Below, piece after piece: positions 56,414 to 64,000 of a stretch of 64,000 nucleotides of DNA; position 1 is the stretch's first letter; every line of letters starts with the position of its first letter. The stretch is from Sphingorhabdus rigui (GTDB lineage Bacteria; Pseudomonadota; Alphaproteobacteria; Sphingomonadales; Sphingomonadaceae). Position numbers and translations under genes: made by a program. The DNA lies in contig NZ_JACIEA010000001.1 in NCBI RefSeq assembly GCF_014196595.1, positions 932,845 through 996,844 of the forward strand, written 5' to 3'. The notes beneath the pieces are model-generated. The model saw only the letters and a list, made by a program, of their open reading frames with translations. It did not search any database and had not been told where the DNA came from.

Positions 56414-57817
56414 ATGGCAAAGTTTAATGCATTGCGCAGCGCATATCTTGTGCTGCCGCTGGCTCTTATGGCCTGTTCAAACGCGGAAGGCCCAAAGACG
56501 GCTTCCGCTGCGCCTGTTGCAAATCCGGCGGAAAAGGCACCGGTGCCGTTCCCGTCGACATATAAGGCGTATCCCGGCGTTGCGACCGCCATCCGTAATG
56601 TCACCATTTACGATGGCGAAGGTGGCAAAATCGAAAATGGCGTTGTCTTCATTTCGGGCGGTAAGATTAGCAGCGTCGGCGGGCCGGACACTGTTATACC
56701 TTCGGGTACGGTTGTTGTGGACGGTGCAGGCAAGTTTGTAACACCAGGCATAATCGATATTCACTCGCACCTCGGCGATTATCCCACGCCATCGGTGGAA
56801 GCCCATAGCGACGGGAACGAAGCGACATCGCCGACTACCCCCGAAGTTTGGGCGGAACACAGCGTGTGGCCACAGGATCCGGGCTTTAGCCGCGCACTCA
56901 CCAATGGTGGCATAACCGCGCTTCAGATTTTGCCCGGCTCGGCTAACCTGATGGGTGGCCGATCTGTGGTGCTGAAAAATGTCTATGCGCGCACGGTGCA
57001 GGGCATGAAGTTCCCGGGTGCGCCGTACGGTATGAAAATGGCCTGCGGCGAAAATCCGAAGCGTGTGTATGGCAGCAAGGGGCGCATGCCTTCAACCCGC
57101 ATGGGCAACATCGCCGTCAATCGTCAGACATGGATTAAGGCGCAGGATTACAAGAAAAAGCGGGACAGCGGCAAGGAATATACCCGCGATCTCGGGCTTG
57201 AAACGCTTGCTGGTGTTCTGGATGGCGACATCTCGATCCAAAACCACTGCTATCGCGCGGACGAAATGGCGCTCGTTCTCGATATGGCGAAGGAATTTGG
57301 CTACAAAGTCTCGACATTCCACCACGCCGTTGAGAGTTACAAAATCGCTGATTTGTTGCGCGACAATGGCGTGTGTTCCGCCGTTTGGGCGGACTGGTGG
57401 GGTTTCAAGATGGAAGCCTATGACGCAATCCCTGAAAATGCCGCGATATTGCACAACACGGGCGCGTGCGTGATCATTCACTCGGATGATGAAAACCAGA
57501 TTCAGCGTTTGAACCAAGAGGCGGCAAAGGCGCAGGCCGATGGTCGCAGAATGGGCATCAATATCAGCGATGCTGAAGTCATTAAGTGGCTGACATATAA
57601 CCCAGCCAAGGCGCTTGGCATTTCGGACAACACCGGCAGTTTAAAGCCCGGTAAAATGGCCGATCTGGTGTTGTGGAATGGCAATCCGCTGAGCGTATAC
57701 GCGCGTCCAGACAAGGTCTGGATCGACGGCGCGTTGATGTTTGATGCAAGCAACCCCAAAATACGTCCGGTCAGCGACTTTGAGCTTGGCCAACCCGGTG
57801 AAGGAGATGTGAAATGA
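56414..57817 (+). CDS. Amidohydrolase family lipoprotein
   Basis: A metal-dependent hydrolase of 467 residues from the ATG at 56414 (GGAG seven bases upstream; GTG at 56411 is adjacent). The signal has lipobox LMAC. The metal site is visible: HxH in IDIHSHLGDYP, later His in FHHAVESYK, and Asp in IIHSDDENQ near the C-terminus; GLETLAGVLDGDISIQNHCYR also fits the imidazolonepropionase-like subfamily. It may act on peptides or cyclic amides in the periplasm, perhaps with the neighbouring peptide transporter; this is inference. It overlaps the next gene by four bases (ATGA). Confidence 0.87.
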   Translation: MAKFNALRSAYLVLPLALMACSNAEGPKTASAAPVANPAEKAPVPFPSTYKAYPGVATAIRNVTIYDGEGGKIENGVVFISGGKISSVGGPDTVIPSGTVVVDGAGKFVTPGIIDIHSHLGDYPTPSVEAHSDGNEATSPTTPEVWAEHSVWPQDPGFSRALTNGGITALQILPGSANLMGGRSVVLKNVYARTVQGMKFPGAPYGMKMACGENPKRVYGSKGRMPSTRMGNIAVNRQTWIKAQDYKKKRDSGKEYTRDLGLETLAGVLDGDISIQNHCYRADEMALVLDMAKEFGYKVSTFHHAVESYKIADLLRDNGVCSAVWADWWGFKMEAYDAIPENAAILHNTGACVIIHSDDENQIQRLNQEAAKAQADGRRMGINISDAEVIKWLTYNPAKALGISDNTGSLKPGKMADLVLWNGNPLSVYARPDKVWIDGALMFDASNPKIRPVSDFELGQPGEGDVK

Positions 57818-59106
57818 GGCATTTCCTCTATGCTGCTGCCGCGCTTGCGGCTTTTGCGACACCCGTTTCGGCTGAAACCATAGCCATTACCGGCGGCCGC
57901 GTCGTCATCGGCGATGGCAGTGCACCCATTGATGGCGGCACTGTGGTCGTGCGTGATGGCGTTGTCGTTGCTGCTGGTACCGGCGTTGCAGTTCCGTCGG
58001 GCGCACGTCGCATCGACGCTTCAGGCAAATGGGTAACCCCTGGCGTTTTCGCTGGCTTTACCCGTTTGGGCCTCGCTGAAGTCGATGCCGTTAACGGCAC
58101 GAACGACAAAAGTGGTGGTCGCAGCGGTTTTTCCGCAGCCATTGACGTTGCACCTGCAATTGATCCGTTCCGGTCGCCATTTGCGGTTAACCGTTCCGCC
58201 GGCGTAACGCGCGCAGTCGTGGCACCTGAAGGTGCTGCTTCTATTTTTGCAGGGCAGGGCGCCATTGCGGATCTGGGTGCGGACAGTAATCCGGTTACCA
58301 AGGCACGTGCGTTTCAGTTTGCCGAATTCGGTGAGGAGGGGGCGGATGCCGCTGGCGGAAGCCGTGCTGGAACGCATCTGCATTTCCGCGCGATGTTGCG
58401 CGAAGCGCAGGATTATGCCGCAGGGCGTGGTACCTTTGATGATGACTTGCTAAAGGCAGAAGACGCCAAGGCGTTGTTGTCTGTGCTTCGCGGCGAAACG
58501 CGTCTTTTGATCCATGTCGAAGGCGCAAATGATATGCTTCGGCTCATTGAGCTGAAACGCGACTTCCCATCGATCAAAATGGTATTTGTTGGTGTTAGCG
58601 AAGGATGGCGGGTGGCACCGCAACTGGCGCAAGCCCGTATTCCCGTTATCGCGTCGGCTTTGAACGATTTGCCAGCATCGTTTGAAATGCTGGGCGCCAC
58701 GCAGAGCAATATCGGTCGCATGAAAGATGCCGGTGTGCAGGTTGCCATCGGCATGATCAATGACCGGGATTCGCACCAATTGCGGTACACGACGCAATAT
58801 GCAGGCAATATCGTAAGCCTTGAGCGCGTGCCCGGTGCGACTGGCCTGACATGGGATGAGGCATTTGCAGCCATCAGCTCGGTTCCTGCAGATATCATGG
58901 GTGTTGGTGACCGTTTGGGTAGCCTCAAGGCCGGCAAAGCCGCTGACGTCGTTGTTTGGGATGGCGATCCGCTTGAGCTGTCCTCTGCGCCGACGACAGT
59001 GATCATCGACGGTGTCGAACAGCCATTGGGCAATCGCCAAAACCGACTGCGTGACCGCTATGCGCGGCCAACAGAAGGCAATTTGCCAAAGGCATATGAT
59101 CGTTGA
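57814..59106 (+). CDS. Second amidohydrolase-family protein, metal ligands missing
   Basis: A 430-residue exported protein (signal MRHFLYAAAALAAFATPVSA) with the amidohydrolase fold (ITGGRVVIGDGSAPIDGG at the start, GSLKAGKAADVVVWDGDPL at the end). Where the first enzyme has HxH, this one reads GFTRLG with Phe82 and Arg84. The C-terminal Asp region reads IGMINDRDSHQ. Metal binding is therefore doubtful. Its four-base overlap with the intact enzyme suggests it is a non-catalytic partner or a heterodimer subunit. Confidence 0.85.
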   Translation: MRHFLYAAAALAAFATPVSAETIAITGGRVVIGDGSAPIDGGTVVVRDGVVVAAGTGVAVPSGARRIDASGKWVTPGVFAGFTRLGLAEVDAVNGTNDKSGGRSGFSAAIDVAPAIDPFRSPFAVNRSAGVTRAVVAPEGAASIFAGQGAIADLGADSNPVTKARAFQFAEFGEEGADAAGGSRAGTHLHFRAMLREAQDYAAGRGTFDDDLLKAEDAKALLSVLRGETRLLIHVEGANDMLRLIELKRDFPSIKMVFVGVSEGWRVAPQLAQARIPVIASALNDLPASFEMLGATQSNIGRMKDAGVQVAIGMINDRDSHQLRYTTQYAGNIVSLERVPGATGLTWDEAFAAISSVPADIMGVGDRLGSLKAGKAADVVVWDGDPLELSSAPTTVIIDGVEQPLGNRQNRLRDRYARPTEGNLPKAYDR

Positions 59107-59156
59107 CGTAATGGTCTGCTATTGAGCGAACACATCCGGGGGCGGGAGTAGAGGTT

Positions 59157-59830
59157 ATGAGCGAATATGTGTTATTGGCTGCCGCCGCCATATTGTTTGT
59201 CGGTAGCCATTTCCTCATGTCGCATCCTTGGCGCGCGGATATGGTCAGGAGATTCGGTGCAAACGGGTTTCTGGGGCTTTATTCGCTCGTCTCGTTCGCG
59301 ACATTTGGCTGGATGCTTTTTGAATTTGGGCGAGTAGCAAAAGGTGATGTGCTGTGGCCAGCGCGTGACGGCGTGTGGATGGCTGCAAGCGTGCTGACTT
59401 TGGTCGCCGCAGTTTTGTTTTCCGGATCGTTCATTCGCAATCCGTCATTGCCGGGTGTGCCCGACGCTATGGCGGGGCAAGCACCCTTTGGCGTGTTCAA
59501 GGCTACCCGTCACCCGATGATGTGGGGCTTTGCACTGTGGGGCATTGCACATATTTTGGTAGCGCCGAGGATCGACAATTTCATTTTTGCCGGAAGCTTG
59601 GTTTTCCTCGCGCTGGTGGGCTCCAAGGCGCAGGAAATCAAGAAACGCAAGCTTATTGGCGCCGAATGGGACGCGTGGCTGCGCAGGACGCATTTTGCCA
59701 TCCACCCCGTGGCTTTGTTCCAAGTCGGGATCGGTCCGTGGGTTGCGGGGATAATCCTCTGGGCCGCCGCAACTTGGGCGCACCCATATTGGAATGTCGC
59801 TGGCGCTGGCTTGTTCCGGTGGTTCAGCTT

Positions 59831-59834
<4 letters not shown>
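59157..59834 (+). CDS. NnrU family membrane protein
   Basis: A 225-residue protein with about six membrane segments. ILFVGSHFLMSHPWRADMVRR, GLYSLVSFATFGWMLFEFGR and FKATRHPMMWGFALWGIAHI (with the conserved RHPMMW) match NnrU, first seen with nitric oxide/nitrite reduction genes; homologues also occur outside denitrifiers, as here. The function is unclear. The 3' end overlaps the convergent aldo/keto reductase by four bases. Confidence 0.9.
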
Positions 59835-60812
<978 letters not shown>

Positions 60813-60826
<14 letters not shown>

Positions 60827-62057
60827 GGGCGTTTTCCTTTTCGGGGGCTTCAATGACGGTAGCGAGCGCAACATCCATCTGCACATTGCCCGTTGTCCGG
60901 AAAATATCCGGCAGTGTTTCGACCGCGATTAACAAGGCGAGTGGTTCCACGGGAATGCCAAGCGCAATACATATTGGCGCGATTGAGGTCACAAAGCTGA
61001 CCGTTCCGGGAAGACTTACCGCGCCCATTGACGTCAGTGCGGCGATAAAAATTGCGGCACCATAATCGAACGCGTCAAGCTTTATGCCAAACCAGTTTGC
61101 AACATAAAGCGCGACGGCAAGGTTCATTGCAGGGCCCGTGGCACGCAACAATGCCACCGCCATCGGCAGCACAAGGCCTGCAGTGGACTCTCGAACGCCC
61201 AACGCTTCTGACTTCTTCAACATCAACGGAAGGCTGGCCAACGAAGACTGCGTCGAAACGGCAAAGGCTTGAACAGGAGCAATCTGACGGGCAAAATCGC
61301 GCAAGCGCACTTTGCCGGCAAAAACCGCAATTGGATAAGCAAACGCGCCGACGATAATGCCGACGATGGAGACCGTGACGATATAATGCGCAACGGCGCC
61401 CAACGCGGCCAATCCAGATCGCGCGCCAACGACAAATGCCAAAGCAAACACACCGATGGGTGCGAGCTTTAGCACCCATTCGATCACGAGGATCATCGCG
61501 TCGGCAAGCGCGCTGAAAAATCCAGCCATGTGCGCCCGCGGCTCTTGCGCAAGGCGCGTTACGGCAAAGGCAAAGACGAGCGTGAAAATCAGAAGTGGCA
61601 AGATGGAGTCACTTGCGGCTGCTGAAATCGGATTGGTTGGCACCAACGCAACGACGAAATCGCGCAAACTGGGTTGTTCAGCTACCGCTGGCGCCGTTGT
61701 CAGCGCCGACCGTAAAGCGTCCGCACTTTCTTGTGGCATGGGCCAAAGTGAAAGCACCATTGGCGTCAACAGTGCGCCCAACGCAGCCGACATGAACATC
61801 ATCACGACTATCCAGCTGATGGTGCGCGCTGCCATCGGCCCGGCCCGCGCGGCTTCCGCGCTTTTGACTATTCCAGTTATCACCAATGCGACCACCAACG
61901 GAACAACAGTCATGCGCAGGCCGTTGAGCCATAATGTTCCTACAATATCGAGGATCAAATCCAGCTTTTCGCCAGCGGCAGAGAACTGCGCGGTCACGAA
62001 AATGCCGAGGGCAAGGCCAATAACAAGGGCGATAAGAATACGGGTAGCGTTTGACAT
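60813..62057 (-). CDS. Dicarboxylate/amino acid:cation symporter (DAACS family)
   Basis: A sodium- or proton-coupled glutamate/C4-dicarboxylate carrier, 414 residues from the ATG at 62057 ([19 protein letters not shown]), the usual length; the 75 residues before it in the frame are not family-like. No good ribosome site was found there. About eight membrane segments plus two re-entrant hairpins are expected. The substrate/sodium region is seen as [15 protein letters not shown]-type [13 protein letters not shown], then [39 protein letters not shown] and [12 protein letters not shown]. It overlaps the aldo/keto reductase by 14 bases. Confidence 0.9.
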
Positions 62058-62118
62058 AGGATCGGGTCTTGCCAGCCCATCGCTCCCTATGCAAGGGAGA
62101 GGCTTAGCAGCGTGGAAA

Positions 62119-62131
62119 TTCACAATGTGAA
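62119..62131. promoter_or_regulatory. Short palindrome upstream of glmM
   Basis: TTCACA-A-TGTGAA, a 13-bp dyad 23 bases before the glmM start, in the gap between divergent symporter and glmM genes. It could be an operator; the shortness makes chance possible. Confidence 0.3.
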
Positions 62132-62153
62132 CCGCAGAACGGCAGGAAGCAAA

Positions 62154-63494
62154 ATGGCGCGCAAATATTTCGGGACGGATGGCATCAGAGGTCGCACCAA
62201 TACGGGCGCGATGACACCGGAAATGGCGATGAAGGTTGGGCAAGCCGCAGGCACCCACTTCTTGCGCGGTGGGCATAAGCACCGGGTCGTCATCGGGAAA
62301 GATACGCGCTTATCGGGCTATATGATCGAAAACGCGCTCGTGGCTGGATTTACGAGCGTGGGCATGGATGTCGTCCAGTTCGGTCCGATTCCGACCCCCG
62401 CCGTTGCGCTTCTGACGCGGTCCATGCGCGCAGACCTTGGCGTGATGATCTCTGCCAGCCATAATCCTTATGAAGACAATGGCATCAAGCTGTTTGGACC
62501 TGATGGATATAAATTATCGGATGCCGATGAGCTGGCGATTGAGGCATTGCTGGGCGAAAAGCTGACGCTTGCTGATGCCCCCGATATTGGCCGCGCACGC
62601 CGTATCGAAGACAGCCGTGGACGGTATATCCATGCGGTGAAGGCGTCGGTGCCGGAACATATCCGTTTCGATGGACTACATGTCGTGCTCGATTGCGCAA
62701 ATGGAGCAGCATATCAGGTCGCACCAACGGCCATTTGGGAGCTGGGTGCTAAGGTCACCTCCATCGGCGTTGAACCGAATGGCAAGAACATCAACGACAA
62801 GGTTGGGTCAACGCATGTTGCGACGCTTCAGGAAACCGTTGTTGCTTCGGGCGCGGATATCGGGATTGCGCTTGACGGTGATGCCGACCGGTTGATCGTT
62901 GTCGACGAACATGGCCAAGTGGTCGACGGTGACCAGATCATGGCTTTGCTTGGCTGTGCCATGAGCCGCGCAGGCAAACTTGCGGGCGATGGTATCGTTG
63001 CGACGGTGATGTCCAATCTCGGGCTAGAGCGCTATTTGGAGAGCCAGCATTTAAAGCTCATCCGCGCAAAAGTCGGTGACCGTTATGTCCTCGAAGAAAT
63101 GCGCAAGCACGGCATCAACGTTGGTGGCGAACAATCTGGGCATATGATCCTTTTGGACCACGCGACCACGGGTGACGGTACGATTGCTGCGCTTCAAGTA
63201 TTGGCGCAGCTGGTCGAAAGCGGGAAACCAGCCAGTGAAGTGCTGCACCTGTTTGATCCGGTGCCACAGCTTTTGAAGAATGTCCGCTTTTCAGGCGGGA
63301 AGCCGTTGGAGGATGCGCGCGTTCAGCAGGTGATCGCCGATGCTGAAGCCGAATTGGCTGGCACAGGCAGGCTGGTCATTCGCCCGTCGGGCACTGAACC
63401 CGTCATCCGTGTGATGGCGGAGGGCGATGATGCTGCACAGGTCGAGCGGATCGTTGACGGCATATGCGACGCTGTGAGGGCAGCTGCGGCCTGA
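62154..63494 (+). CDS. glmM: Phosphoglucosamine mutase GlmM
   Basis: Converts glucosamine-6-phosphate to glucosamine-1-phosphate for UDP-GlcNAc, peptidoglycan and LPS. Start at 62154 ([13 protein letters not shown], 446 residues), AGGA six bases upstream; the frame's earlier ATG at 62112 is not family-like. Catalytic Ser102 is in [18 protein letters not shown], the metal loop is [10 protein letters not shown], the sugar loop [10 protein letters not shown], and the phosphate loop is [15 protein letters not shown]. The stop overlaps the thiD start by one base. Confidence 0.97.
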   Translation: MARKYFGTDGIRGRTNTGAMTPEMAMKVGQAAGTHFLRGGHKHRVVIGKDTRLSGYMIENALVAGFTSVGMDVVQFGPIPTPAVALLTRSMRADLGVMISASHNPYEDNGIKLFGPDGYKLSDADELAIEALLGEKLTLADAPDIGRARRIEDSRGRYIHAVKASVPEHIRFDGLHVVLDCANGAAYQVAPTAIWELGAKVTSIGVEPNGKNINDKVGSTHVATLQETVVASGADIGIALDGDADRLIVVDEHGQVVDGDQIMALLGCAMSRAGKLAGDGIVATVMSNLGLERYLESQHLKLIRAKVGDRYVLEEMRKHGINVGGEQSGHMILLDHATTGDGTIAALQVLAQLVESGKPASEVLHLFDPVPQLLKNVRFSGGKPLEDARVQQVIADAEAELAGTGRLVIRPSGTEPVIRVMAEGDDAAQVERIVDGICDAVRAAAA

Positions 63495-64000
63495 TGCCTC
63501 AAAATACACCCGCGCGCGTTCTAATCATCGCTGGGTCCGACAGCGGCGGCGGCGCCGGTATTCAGGCGGATATCAAGACGGTAACCATGCTCGGCGCGCA
63601 TGCGATGACTGCGATTACGGCAATCACTGCGCAGAACACGCTAGGTGTCGATGCGGTGCATATGGTGCCAACGCAGATGGTCATCGACCAGATCGCCGCC
63701 GTCGTGAGCGATATTGGCGTGGATGCCGTAAAAATCGGTATGATTGGCAATGCGGCCACGGCACATGCCGTTGCGGACAGCCTTTCGCAGCTGTCATGTC
63801 CGATCATATTCGACCCCGTCATGGTGGCAACGAGTGGCGCTGTGCTGGCGGATGCCGATACCATCTCCGCATTTGAACGGCTTATGCGGCTTTCGACACT
63901 GACGACGCCCAATCTGCCCGAACTGCAGGCGCTCGGCGGGAAGGATAGCTTGCTGGAGCGGCGCATATCGTTGCTTATCAAAGGCGGGCATGCGGATGGC
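63494..64000 (+). CDS. thiD: Hydroxymethylpyrimidine/phosphomethylpyrimidine kinase ThiD, 3' end outside window
   Basis: Thiamine synthesis: phosphorylates HMP and HMP-P. 169 codons are present of about 260-270. The N-terminus RVLIIAGSDSGGGAGIQADIKT and TAITAITAQNT match the ribokinase-fold family, followed by VKIGMIGNAAT, FDPVMVATSGAVL and TPNLPELQAL. It is coupled to glmM by a one-base overlap, and is cut by the window edge. Confidence 0.94.
   Translation, partial: MPQNTPARVLIIAGSDSGGGAGIQADIKTVTMLGAHAMTAITAITAQNTLGVDAVHMVPTQMVIDQIAAVVSDIGVDAVKIGMIGNAATAHAVADSLSQLSCPIIFDPVMVATSGAVLADADTISAFERLMRLSTLTTPNLPELQALGGKDSLLERRISLLIKGGHADG

Noticed and set aside
62058-62282. 75-residue N-terminal extension of the DAACS symporter frame
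   Set aside because: It is not membrane-like, overlaps the glmM leader and start, and the family normally begins at the ATG at 62057.

Overview
The window is chromosomal DNA of an alphaproteobacterium, most likely Sphingomonadales (Sphingopyxis/Sphingorhabdus-like). This rests on gene content: a YlxR-L7Ae fusion in the nusA-infB cluster, large TonB-dependent receptors, a PrsK/PrsR two-component pair of the XrtA/PEP-CTERM type, a ScfR-type regulator beside isocitrate lyase, a long N-terminal extension on IF-2, and an exact EcfG-type stress promoter. I see no tRNA, rRNA, insertion sequence, prophage or CRISPR array. No stretch without a gene is longer than about 250 bases; the notable gaps are entered as regulatory sites or terminators.

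Layout. 1-2942 (minus): trpF (cut by the window edge), pyrF, a LapA-domain membrane protein and purB. 3086-5701: a TonB-dependent receptor, divergent from parC (5913). 8307-12847: a PAS-GGDEF-EAL protein converging on a minus-strand run of CCA transferase, Nudix CoA pyrophosphatase, DUF1285 protein and an acetyltransferase. 13022: a DUF1499 membrane protein behind an EcfG-type promoter, converging on a lipoprotein sugar dehydrogenase. 15215-25877: the translation/RNA cluster rimP-nusA-ylxR/L7Ae-infB-rbfA-tdk-DUF6491-truB-rpsO-pnp. 26094-32130: bamD, recN, a small lipoprotein gene, ligA and phhA. 32100-36022 (minus): prmA, a B3 metallo-beta-lactamase and a short-chain dehydrogenase in one overlapping run, then a cytoplasmic chemoreceptor. 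36271-38905: sdhC-sdhD-sdhA without sdhB.

The second half is mainly accessory and central carbon metabolism. It holds a luciferase-like oxidoreductase, a LysE exporter, and a lactate-dehydrogenase-like FMN enzyme divergent from a 3-hydroxybutyrate dehydrogenase. Next come isocitrate lyase with a previously unlisted 52-residue downstream gene, divergent from its probable ScfR/RamB-type regulator. An OmpR-type regulator with a degenerate receiver is divergent from a frameshifted TonB-dependent receptor. A 75-residue relic of the XrtA-associated glycosyltransferase precedes intact prsK-prsR. The rest is a GntR regulator, nitroreductase, POT peptide transporter, two overlapping amidohydrolases (the second without the metal-binding HxH), NnrU, aldo/keto reductase, a DAACS symporter, glmM and the start of thiD.

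No complete, clearly new multigene system is visible. The best leads are the decayed exosortase locus with a surviving PrsK/PrsR, the degenerate-receiver regulator facing a broken receptor gene across paired 17-bp sites, a histidine-free globin-like chemoreceptor, the B3 beta-lactamase embedded in the prmA run, and several near-perfect operator-like dyads.
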